From contig JBNLDC010000053.1 in assembly GCA_050304135.1 (NCBI GenBank), positions 62,001-126,000 of the forward strand: a stretch of 64,000 nt of DNA, given 5' to 3'. Of this stretch, positions 35,351 through 42,734 are shown piece by piece. Made by a program: the position numbers and the translations under genes. A model generated the notes under the pieces. It made no database searches. It saw only the letters and a list, made by a program, of their open reading frames with translations, and was not told where the DNA came from. The DNA is from JAFGNB01 sp050304135 (GTDB lineage Bacteria; Fibrobacterota; Chitinivibrionia; Chitinivibrionales; Chitinispirillaceae). Numbering within the stretch: position 1 is the stretch's first letter; every line of letters begins with the position of its first letter.

Positions 35351-36670
35351 GTGCGTACAAAAAAGGTAGGTTTGACGGCAGGGCTTTTGTTTCTCTTGGC
35401 AGCCACCCCGCTTTTTGCGGACGACGGTGGTATCAACATGGTGGATACGCTGTGGGTTCTTGTTGCGGGATTTCTGGTATTCTTCATGAATGCAGGGTTC
35501 GCCTTTGTTGAAACCGGTTTTACCCGAGCCAAAAACACAGTTAACATTCTGGCTAAAAACTTTATCGTTTTCGCACTTGCCGCCATTGCCTACTGGGCGA
35601 TCGGTTACGGTTTGATGTTCGGAGAAGGAAACGCATTCATCGGTTTAAGCTCCTTTCTGGTTGGAGAAAATTCAACGGCACCAGTCAGCAACATTCCTGT
35701 TTATGCCTTTTTCTTTTTTCAGCTCGCATTTGCGGCAGCCGGATGCTCAATCATTTCCGGTGCGGTGGCAGAGAGAATCAAATTTCTCTCCTTCATCATT
35801 TTCGGTACCCTGATGGTGGTATTCATTTACCCGGTTACCGGACACTGGATCTGGGGTGGTGGATGGTTGGGTTCACTCGGATTCCATGATTTTGCCGGAT
35901 CAACGGCGGTACACTCCGTTGGTGGCTGGAGTGCCCTTATCGGTATTCTGCTGTTAGGACCACGTATCAATAAATATCGACAGGATGGCTCAGCCAAGGC
36001 GATACCCGGGCACTCCATCCCGCTGGCGACACTGGGAGGATTTATATTGTGGCTGGGATGGTTCGGGTTCAATCCGGGCAGTGAGCTTGCGATGGATGCA
36101 AACGTGCCGCGTATTGCTCTCACAACAGGACTTGCCTCATGTACCGGTATCGTCAGCGCAATGGCAGTATCGTGGATGCTCAGCGGTAAACCTGACCTTT
36201 CAATGATTATCAACGGTTGTCTGGCGGGCCTTGTTGCGATTACCGCCCCCTGTGCGGTGGTGACCCCCGCCGGTTCACTTGTCGTTGGGGTTGTGGCCGG
36301 AGCACTCGTAGTGTTTTCCGTGTTCTTTTTCGATAAACTGCATATCGACGATCCGGTCGGAGCCCTCTCGGTTCACCTTGTCAACGGGATCTGGGGTACG
36401 GTAGCCGTCGGCCTGCTCGCTGCTCCGGGATACGTGGACAATGTAACCGGACTATTCTATGGTGGCGGTTTCAAACAGCTGACCGCCCAGCTTATCGGTA
36501 TCGGTGCCGTGGGCGGATTCGTATCGGTGATGGCGCTTGTTATCTGGGGCATTATCAAGGCTACCTACGGTATCCGTGTCTCGCGCGAAGAGGAAATCGG
36601 CGGACTTGATATCGGTGAGATGGGAATAGAAGGATACAGCGGTTTCCAGATCTTCACAACGGAAAACTGA
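35351..36670 (+). CDS. amtB: Ammonium transporter AmtB
   Basis: 439 residues with a cleaved signal sequence (LTAGLLFLLAATPLFA) and eleven membrane helices. Family blocks: VLVAGFLVFFMNAGFAFVET, the GYGLMFGEGNAFIG loop, GAVAERIKF, GHWIWGGGWLGSLGFHDFAG with the first pore histidine region, and VHLVNGIWGTVAVGLL with the second pore histidine region. These line the channel that conducts NH3 after deprotonating ammonium at the outer vestibule. The GTG start has AGGAGG upstream. Controlled by the sigma-54 promoter at 35277 and paired with the P-II gene 40 bases downstream, which blocks the channel when nitrogen is ample. Confidence 0.96.
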   Translation: MRTKKVGLTAGLLFLLAATPLFADDGGINMVDTLWVLVAGFLVFFMNAGFAFVETGFTRAKNTVNILAKNFIVFALAAIAYWAIGYGLMFGEGNAFIGLSSFLVGENSTAPVSNIPVYAFFFFQLAFAAAGCSIISGAVAERIKFLSFIIFGTLMVVFIYPVTGHWIWGGGWLGSLGFHDFAGSTAVHSVGGWSALIGILLLGPRINKYRQDGSAKAIPGHSIPLATLGGFILWLGWFGFNPGSELAMDANVPRIALTTGLASCTGIVSAMAVSWMLSGKPDLSMIINGCLAGLVAITAPCAVVTPAGSLVVGVVAGALVVFSVFFFDKLHIDDPVGALSVHLVNGIWGTVAVGLLAAPGYVDNVTGLFYGGGFKQLTAQLIGIGAVGGFVSVMALVIWGIIKATYGIRVSREEEIGGLDIGEMGIEGYSGFQIFTTEN

Positions 36671-36710
36671 ACCAACAGAACAATTGTTTATTCTCAAAGG
36701 AGTTGTTCCT

Positions 36711-37052
36711 ATGAAAATGATTGTCGCCATTATTCAGCCGACAAAACTTCCTGATGTTAAAAAGGCGCTTTTTGAAGCGGAAGTAAGAAAGATGACCGTG
36801 ACCAACGTTATCGGTTGCGGACAGCAGGGTGGCTACACCGAAAGTTACCGCGGCAGTGTAATTGAGGTGAACCTGTTGAAAAAAATCCGTCTGGAGATAG
36901 CTGTCAACGACAATTTTGTTGATGCAACCGTTCAGGCCATTATCAAAGGGGCTCGTAGCGGTAATATCGGTGATGGAAAAATATTCGTTCTGGATCTCCC
37001 CCAGTGTATCCGGATACGTACCGGTGAGGAAGGAAGCGACGCGGTCGGTTAA
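36711..37052 (+). CDS. glnK: Nitrogen regulatory P-II protein (GlnK type)
   Basis: 113 residues from ATG 36711, which has AAAGGAG eight bases upstream. The trimeric P-II signature is present: the start MIVAIIQPTKLPDVKKAL, the T-loop with GYTESYRGS (the Tyr of YRG is the position uridylylated in enterobacterial P-II), and GNIGDGKIFVLDL-QCIRIRTGE at the C-terminus with the ATP/2-oxoglutarate B and C loops. The T-loop is shorter than in E. coli GlnK (GYTESYRGSVIEVN), as in many anaerobe P-II proteins. Gene order amtB-glnK and a shared RpoN promoter identify it as GlnK rather than GlnB. Confidence 0.93.
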   Translation: MKMIVAIIQPTKLPDVKKALFEAEVRKMTVTNVIGCGQQGGYTESYRGSVIEVNLLKKIRLEIAVNDNFVDATVQAIIKGARSGNIGDGKIFVLDLPQCIRIRTGEEGSDAVG

Positions 37053-37359
37053 ATTACGTATTAGTTACCGAAAAAAACGCCTCTGGCACACAATTGTGGA
37101 TCAGGGGTGTTTTGTATCGTGGGAAGCAGCCGGTATGAGCCCCAATTGCCCCGGTGTTCCGGCAATGAAAAACACAAAAGACCGGTAAAACCCGTCGGTG
37201 ATTTGCGTTGGTTCTCCAGTGTTATTTATATTGCTGAGTACCTGCAGGTAGAACACCACCAGTCATCATCCACGATCATTTTGCAGCGGGTGGTTCGCGT
37301 TCGGGAGCGGGTTGTGAGTTCCGTATCATCTCATAACTGTCTTGACGGGGAGTGTCCGG
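37053..37359. other. Intergenic region of about 300 bases after glnK
   Basis: No convincing gene, RNA motif or strong terminator was seen. Small open frames here have no start signals or family resemblance. Confidence 0.4.
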
Positions 37360-37866
37360 ATGAATTCATTACCTCTTTTTCGTTTTCTGTTCGCCGCACT
37401 GTTTTTTATTCCCCTGTTTTGCACGGAAACGGCACAACAGGGAGCGTGGAAAAAAATTACTTTCATGGATTGCGACAACGTGACCCATAAAGTTGCAATC
37501 CGGTTGAGTGACGCGCGATACGATGCGGAAACCGGATTCCTACGCGTTGAGGGTGCAGTCAGAAACCGAATGAAGGAATACCGTCTGTTCAATGTACGCA
37601 ACTGGGTCTACCGCCTCAATGACAAGGGTGAATTTCTCAAACCGCAAAGTGTTGGCCTGCCGTCACTACCGCTGCAGGCTATGAAAGCGGACGGAACGTC
37701 ACGTGAAGAGACGTTTGTTCTCATTTATCATATCGGCGGCAGTAAAGCCGTCTCCCGCATCGTTCTTGACTATGCGGATCAGTTTTTCATGACCGGACAG
37801 ATAAACAAGATAATTCTGTCGGTTCCTCTTGCAGTTGAACAGGGCACCGTTTCATCAAGAGGGTAA
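37360..37866 (+). CDS. Hypothetical secreted beta-rich protein
   Basis: 168 residues. I chose ATG 37360 (GGGGAG upstream) over TTG 37342 because the signal peptide then starts correctly: positive start, hydrophobic LFRFLFAALFFIPLF, cut near TETAQQ. The mature part is about 145 residues, with alternating hydrophobic residues (FLRVEGAVRN, FNVRNWVYRLND, ETFVLIYHIGG, SRIVLDYADQFFM) suggesting a beta-sandwich or FxLYD-like domain. No family is recognised. It lies 29 bases before the pirin gene and may be co-transcribed with it. Confidence 0.5.
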   Translation: MNSLPLFRFLFAALFFIPLFCTETAQQGAWKKITFMDCDNVTHKVAIRLSDARYDAETGFLRVEGAVRNRMKEYRLFNVRNWVYRLNDKGEFLKPQSVGLPSLPLQAMKADGTSREETFVLIYHIGGSKAVSRIVLDYADQFFMTGQINKIILSVPLAVEQGTVSSRG

Positions 37867-37895
37867 CCGGTTCCGACAGGCTCCACAGGAAGGAA

Positions 37896-38834
37896 ATGAA
37901 CATAATGCAGCAGATGCGAACAATAAACACGATACTGACCGGCCAGGAAACCATGGAAGGTGCCGGAGTGCGTCTCAACAGGATATTCGGCCATGTGCAG
38001 CAGGCGAAACTGTTTGATCCGTACCTGCTTCTTGACGATTTTCACTCGTCCGATCCGCGAGACTATATACAAGGGTTTCCGTGGCATCCCCATCGCGGCA
38101 TAGAAACCATCACCTACGTACTTGAGGGAAACGTTGAACACGGCGACAGCCTGGGGAACAAGGGCGTGATCGGCCCCGGAGATGTCCAGTGGATGACCTC
38201 CGGCAGCGGAATCATTCATCAGGAGATGCCTTCCGGCGACACCGACAACCGGCTTGGGGGCCTGCAGTTGTGGGCCAATATTCCGGCGGCGCATAAAATG
38301 TGCGCACCCCGTTATCAGGGAGTACCGAAGCAACAGATACCGTTTGTTCACCTGCCGGACAAAGGAACCGCCCGGGTGATTGCGGGGACACTCGATGAGG
38401 TCCGGGGGCCTGTTCACAATGAGTTTATCGATCCGGTCTATTTTGATATTGAGCTTCCGGCTGCCTCTGAGTTCGTTTATCCCACGGTGCTGGATCATAC
38501 CTTTTTTGCCTACATTCTTGATGGATCGGGATTATTCGGTCTTCCGGGAGAGCATTTCACCAGCTTTAACGGCAGCACACCGGCCGTCGGGAGCAACGAC
38601 TTGCAAAGGGTAACGAAAGGGAACGTGGTGGTATACGATCGCGGTTCGATGGTCTCTATTGCAACAGAGGATGCGCCGGTTCATTTTTTACTGATAGGTG
38701 GACGACCACTCAGGGAGCCGGTCGCATGGTATGGTCCCATCGTCATGAATACCGAGGAACAGCTGAAAACAGCTTTTGAAGAATTTCAGGTAGGCACCTT
38801 CCTTAAACATAATGCCCCAAACACTGACGCCTGA
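37896..38834 (+). CDS. Pirin family protein (bicupin)
   Basis: 312 residues. Two cupin halves; the first carries the metal-binding pirin signature GFPWHPHRGIETITYVLEG, with the further ligands in NVEHGDS and MTSGSGIIHQEMP. This gives three His and one Glu as the iron site. Later parts GGLQLWANIPAAHKM and ALIL-type strands also match. Bacterial pirins include quercetinases (YhhW) and redox-linked regulators; the exact role cannot be told from sequence. Three in-frame Met codons lie near the start (37896, 37905, 37914); AGGAAGG at 37886 leaves 37896 or 37905 most likely. The convergent STAS gene ends just two bases away. Confidence 0.88.
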   Translation: MNIMQQMRTINTILTGQETMEGAGVRLNRIFGHVQQAKLFDPYLLLDDFHSSDPRDYIQGFPWHPHRGIETITYVLEGNVEHGDSLGNKGVIGPGDVQWMTSGSGIIHQEMPSGDTDNRLGGLQLWANIPAAHKMCAPRYQGVPKQQIPFVHLPDKGTARVIAGTLDEVRGPVHNEFIDPVYFDIELPAASEFVYPTVLDHTFFAYILDGSGLFGLPGEHFTSFNGSTPAVGSNDLQRVTKGNVVVYDRGSMVSIATEDAPVHFLLIGGRPLREPVAWYGPIVMNTEEQLKTAFEEFQVGTFLKHNAPNTDA

Positions 38835-38836
38835 GT

Positions 38837-39559
38837 TTATGCGACCGGAGACATCCCTTCATAGGCGGATTGTTCATCGGTAAAAAAGGTGAAATGTGCG
38901 TCCGCTCCGAACAGTGTCAGCATTTCATGAGTTAAATCATGAATTCCATAGGCACGGCAGACACCGCCTGCAGCCACGATTCTTTGAGCTGTTTCGGAGA
39001 GCACCGCCGCTCCCTCACTATCGATCGATTCAAGTCCCGAAAAATCAAACAGATATAAAAGTATATCCGGTGTCGGCTGCAGATTCGAGCATTCACTGAG
39101 ATCATGTCCGGTCGTCATCGTTCCTGAGAGATGAATCCTGCAGGCACAGCTTTCAATTTTGGCAACGCATAAAAAACCCATTTCACTTTCCGCATCGCCC
39201 TTGCTGCCGAAGTCTTCCTGAGAAATTTCGAATTCCACATCGGTTGAATAGATAGGGAACACTTTCTCTATTTTGAGCGCCTTGAACATCGTTGCCAGTT
39301 GTTCGGAGACATTGACCAGACTGAGCGTTCCTCCCCGCTCAGTAACGAATCGCCTGATACGGATCATGAGTCCGAGACCGGAACTGTACACCGCGCGGGT
39401 ATGGGAAAAATCCAGTACCACCTGATCCTTCCGGTCCCGAAGACGGATACCGATCTGCTCCTCGATTTCCTTGTTGTCGTACATGGTTATCGCGTCCGGC
39501 AATGTAATCCAGAGGTAATGAGCGCGCTCTTCAATCTTCAGTTCAGCTTTGTTCGTCAT
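38837..39559 (-). CDS. Tandem STAS-domain protein
   Basis: 240 residues from ATG 39559 with GAAGGAAA nine bases upstream; the frame extends to TTG 39577. Two STAS domains lie in tandem. The first (about 5-110) has QVVLDFSHTRAVYSSGLGLM, with Ser-Ser at the place where anti-sigma-antagonists are phosphorylated. The second (about 130-240) has YLFDFSGLESIDSEGAAVL. Such proteins are switches controlled by phosphorylation, often in partner-switching systems. The start lies inside the fapA gene (17-base overlap), so translation is coupled to the FapA-like protein. No cognate serine kinase or phosphatase is in the window. Confidence 0.75.
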   Translation of the reverse strand: MTNKAELKIEERAHYLWITLPDAITMYDNKEIEEQIGIRLRDRKDQVVLDFSHTRAVYSSGLGLMIRIRRFVTERGGTLSLVNVSEQLATMFKALKIEKVFPIYSTDVEFEISQEDFGSKGDAESEMGFLCVAKIESCACRIHLSGTMTTGHDLSECSNLQPTPDILLYLFDFSGLESIDSEGAAVLSETAQRIVAAGGVCRAYGIHDLTHEMLTLFGADAHFTFFTDEQSAYEGMSPVA

Positions 39560-41183
39560 GCTGTACGTTTCCTTCAAGAGTTACCGATTGATTCAGAAGT
39601 TTGAACCGTTTATTGACAGTTATTGTTTTAACATTGTACGGCACATCATAAAGTACCACGGAAGTACCAGGGAAACATTTGTCCTGAACGTGGATGAAAC
39701 CGGTACGATCTCCCTGGTTTTCACTTGCTTTCCGCAGTTCCTGTATTTTTCCTGCAACGAAATCAATTTTTTTCTTCATGCCGTTGTAGGCATCCACCCA
39801 TTTTTTGACCTCTTCGCGACCGCGATCGGTGATATTGTCCCCCATCCGCTTCATCAGTGCCGCTTTTGATTTCAGCTGACGTTCAATCGGTTCCAGTTCG
39901 GCGGCGAGTTTTTCGTGGAGTGCGGTAAGCTCCTTAATTTTTTCGAGAATGAGCCCTTTGTTTTTATCATAAATGCAGACACTGGTCGGTACACCGTTGT
40001 CGCTGCCGACAGATCTGGCGGTAATTGATTTCCGGGCCCTTATTTCACCGCCGATGATACCTGATTCATGGCTGGTTCCTGAAAGTGTGTCGCAATCGAC
40101 CTTGCAGTGCAGAAGGTAGCGTGTGAATTCCATCGGCCCCTCTGTTTTGAACACCGCCTCCTGAGCAAAATTGCAGACAATTCCCTTCTTGCCGATAATG
40201 GTGGTATCGTCTTTACCCATGACCCCTTTATCTATTATGACCCTTCCGGCCCGCGAAATGACATTCGCTGATTCCACCTCACCTTTTATCTGGATCGACC
40301 CTTCCGCTTCAACACAGAATCCTGGTTTTACACTGCCGCCAATAAGCACATCACCGGTATATTTGATATTCCCGACGCTGAAATCAACATCATGGTTGAT
40401 ATTGAGCAGTTCCGCAACAACGAGTACCGCACTTTCGAAATAGATGATACCCGTGGCGCTTGCCAGCAGTTGTGTTCCGTCCGCTGAAATTTCAGTATTT
40501 TTCCCCTGTGGAAGCAGAATGTCCTTACCCGCATTGGCAGGAATCGGATCTCCGGTAACGGTAGTTCCGGGTTTTCCGGGGGCGGGGGGATATTTGACGG
40601 CCAGTAATTCTCCCTTTGCAACCGAGGTGAAAGTCTGGATATTCCGGTAATCGACACTACCGTCACTGCGCTGCTGCGGTTTAATTTCCGGTGAGATATC
40701 TTTTTTATATTCTATCCTGCCATCGGTACCATTTTCCGGAGGTGTCGCAAAAGCGACATCAACATACTTGTCGTGAATACTTTCAATGCAGATCCGGTTT
40801 AATGCTTCGGTGCTTACACCGTGAACCACCCCTTTGCGCTTGAGGCAGAACTGCAGTTGTGGAAGCGTAAGCTTTTTTCCCCGCAGCAGATAATTTTCTG
40901 CAATTTTCAGGCTCGCCTTCTGCATGGTAATGGAGACACTCGCATTGGCGTCAAGTTCCGTGTCGTAGTATTCAAATACCGGACCGATCTTTTCGAACGC
41001 CCCCCGTGCGCGGGTGAAAACATCCATGAACTTCGCGGAATCGTAGTTCATGACCGTTGAGTTTTTCATCGCCGAAAAAATAACTTCCACTTTTATTGCA
41101 TCGCGTGTTGCCCGATCGATTTTCACATAGACCCCGTCGGCTCTGTCTTCTACGGGCACAAACTGTTCCAACGGATTTTTCAC
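39543..41183 (-). CDS. FapA (DUF342) family protein
   Basis: 546 residues. DUF342/FapA core: the stretch from GELLAVKYPPAPGKPGTTVT, then GNAGKDILLPQGKNTEI-like residues, LLASATGIIYFES, and the beta-helix repeats with VGNIKYTGDVLIGGSVKPGF, EGSIQIKGEVESANV, GRVIIDKGVMGKD and GGEIRARKSITARSVGS. A coiled-coil region (about 430-505) follows. FapA-like proteins in Vibrio help polar flagellar assembly and in other bacteria bind polar or envelope structures; the DUF342 barrel has a bactofilin-like look. GTG start with GAGGAG upstream. Overlaps the tandem-STAS gene and follows a glycosyltransferase gene by 121 bases. Confidence 0.85.
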   Translation of the reverse strand: MKNPLEQFVPVEDRADGVYVKIDRATRDAIKVEVIFSAMKNSTVMNYDSAKFMDVFTRARGAFEKIGPVFEYYDTELDANASVSITMQKASLKIAENYLLRGKKLTLPQLQFCLKRKGVVHGVSTEALNRICIESIHDKYVDVAFATPPENGTDGRIEYKKDISPEIKPQQRSDGSVDYRNIQTFTSVAKGELLAVKYPPAPGKPGTTVTGDPIPANAGKDILLPQGKNTEISADGTQLLASATGIIYFESAVLVVAELLNINHDVDFSVGNIKYTGDVLIGGSVKPGFCVEAEGSIQIKGEVESANVISRAGRVIIDKGVMGKDDTTIIGKKGIVCNFAQEAVFKTEGPMEFTRYLLHCKVDCDTLSGTSHESGIIGGEIRARKSITARSVGSDNGVPTSVCIYDKNKGLILEKIKELTALHEKLAAELEPIERQLKSKAALMKRMGDNITDRGREEVKKWVDAYNGMKKKIDFVAGKIQELRKASENQGDRTGFIHVQDKCFPGTSVVLYDVPYNVKTITVNKRFKLLNQSVTLEGNVQHDEQS

Positions 41184-41304
41184 AATGCGTTACTCCTCTG
41201 TGCCGCCGTTATTTTCAGCGGGGGACTGAAACGAACATGGATTTCTGATTATAACGTCGGGAAATGTGGTATGCAAGGAAAAGTGTCACGGCGGCAGGTT
41301 TGAA

Positions 41305-42414
41305 TTATCGGCACTTCTTTTCTAAATTCAATGATATATACGTTTCGAGGAGGCGGGCACAGGTTGCCGCTCCAGCGGATGGTTGCTCTGTGGGCTGCAA
41401 CGACGCGGCATCGGTTAACGCCCGGTGCCAATCCAGGGCTGAAAATTGTTCCTCCGGTATCCGGATGCCTCCCCCCCATTCCAGCAGCGCTTTTTCCAGA
41501 TACTGAAACTCGGCAAAATGGTCACGGGGAAGATAGACAACCGGAGTTGCGTTGATCATTGCCTCGGCAACAAGCCCGTAGCCCAACTTACCAAAGATAC
41601 AATCAGCGGAAGCGATCATATCGGGATAAGAATAGCGCACCGGATCAAAAACATGGTAATTACCGGGAGCGTCCTCCACCGACTGCAGTCCGAAAAATTC
41701 CCATTCGTTAAAATCGGCAAGACGTTTCCATTCGGTGTTGTGCAACCCGAATTCACCGATATAGATAACCGCTGTTTTCTTCCCGTACTCCAGACCGAAC
41801 GAATCGAGCAGCTCTTTTTTCCGTTCCTTCCCTTTTCGTCCGATGAGTCCAACGTCTTCTGTTGTTTCGAAGTAGCTCATCGGCATGGCGGGCGAAAGCT
41901 TGAGCACTCTTCCCGCCAGGCGATACTGCTGCAGTATTGTCCGGAGATGCCGCTTAAAATCAGGGTAGCCTGCGACATATTCGGTATAGATGTCATACCA
42001 GGTGAAGTTTGTTATCGCCACCGAAGGTATTCCCGCCGCCAGTGCTATTTCAAACGCACAGGGAACAATATCGCTGATAATGCCATCCACCCGATTCGCC
42101 ATGCACCACCGTGCGATCTGCGGGATATTCCGTTCATTCTCAGCAGCAATAGCGGCATACATTGCAAGTGTTCGCTGTTGATCAACCGTCACGAAGTCCG
42201 ATTGGAGACAGCCGCAATCAAGCGTATGGGGCAGTAAGGTGTAAGGACGGGAGAGTTCTCTGGAAAAAAATGAATCCTGAACGGATGAAATGATCGTGAC
42301 GGTCGTATCCGGATGAAAAGCGTTCATTATGGTCGCGGAACGTATTGCATGGCCGTAGCCGTGCCCCGTAATGAAGTACGCCAGATGAAGATGCTTCCCG
42401 CCCGTTTTTTGCAA
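41305..42414 (-). CDS. GT-B glycosyltransferase-like protein
   Basis: 369 residues from TTG 42414 (no nearby ATG). The opening YFITGHGYGHAIRSATIMNA is the nucleotide-sugar glycosyltransferase start, close to the GHGFGHATR motif of the N-terminal domain of L-arabinokinase and of UDP-GlcNAc-transferase-like GT-B enzymes. Later, SYPDMIASADCIFGKLGYG and EAMINATPVVYLPRDHFAEF match the GT28/GT1 donor-binding half, where the KLGYG loop and E-x-x-x-N-x-T-P-V-V motif contact the nucleotide. The acceptor is unknown. Family resemblance is good; enzyme activity is inferred. Confidence 0.75.
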   Translation of the reverse strand: MQKTGGKHLHLAYFITGHGYGHAIRSATIMNAFHPDTTVTIISSVQDSFFSRELSRPYTLLPHTLDCGCLQSDFVTVDQQRTLAMYAAIAAENERNIPQIARWCMANRVDGIISDIVPCAFEIALAAGIPSVAITNFTWYDIYTEYVAGYPDFKRHLRTILQQYRLAGRVLKLSPAMPMSYFETTEDVGLIGRKGKERKKELLDSFGLEYGKKTAVIYIGEFGLHNTEWKRLADFNEWEFFGLQSVEDAPGNYHVFDPVRYSYPDMIASADCIFGKLGYGLVAEAMINATPVVYLPRDHFAEFQYLEKALLEWGGGIRIPEEQFSALDWHRALTDAASLQPTEQPSAGAATCARLLETYISLNLEKKCR

Positions 42415-42478
42415 TTCCGAAACCCACTGATTTTATACTGAATAAGAATACGCTATGAAAAAACAACCTTTAAAATAG

Positions 42479-42507
42479 TTGATTTCCCCCTTAAAAAGTG
42501 TTATATT
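42479..42507 (+). promoter_or_regulatory. Sigma-70-type promoter for fusA
   Basis: TTGATT (42479-42484) and TATATT (42502-42507) are separated by exactly 17 bases. Transcription would start near 42514 and leave a leader of roughly 205 bases before fusA. This accounts for most of the 300-base gap between the glycosyltransferase gene and fusA. Confidence 0.65.
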
Positions 42508-42662
42508 TGCACGGCATTTACGGTGTTTCACTTGAAATCAGCGCGAAACTGAGATCGTTCTCCGTCAAATATTCCTCACCGGAAGCACTCCGGAACCAGC
42601 AGAGCAGAACACTCCCCGGCGAGTGACTTGTAGCTGAAACCGTAGCTGTCACGGAGGGATTT

Positions 42663-42734
42663 ATGACGGAAACACCGGGAAACAGCAACAAATTTTACCG
42701 AGAGGGTATGTGTAGCGTATGTCGAAGTCACTAG
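42663..42734 (+). CDS. Possible leader peptide overlapping fusA start
   Basis: ATG 42663 has GGAGGG four bases upstream and opens a 23-codon frame that ends at TAG 42732-42734, inside fusA and in another frame. Its ribosome site is better placed than the one for fusA at 42719 (GAGAGGG, about eleven bases away). Translational coupling or control of fusA is possible. The peptide (ending MCSVCRSH) resembles nothing I know, so this may also be chance. Confidence 0.25.
   Translation: MTETPGNSNKFYREGMCSVCRSH

Noticed and set aside
36916..37188. Forward open frame overlapping the end of glnK
   Set aside because: No ribosome site, no family resemblance; it is the shadow of glnK and the gap after it.
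37081..37190. A region after glnK with GGGAAGCAGCCGG-like sequence recalling a cobalamin riboswitch
   Set aside because: The B12-box and stem order do not fit and the downstream gene is not B12-related.
37342..37359. TTG start for the secreted hypothetical protein
   Set aside because: ATG 37360 has a better ribosome site and gives a normal signal peptide.
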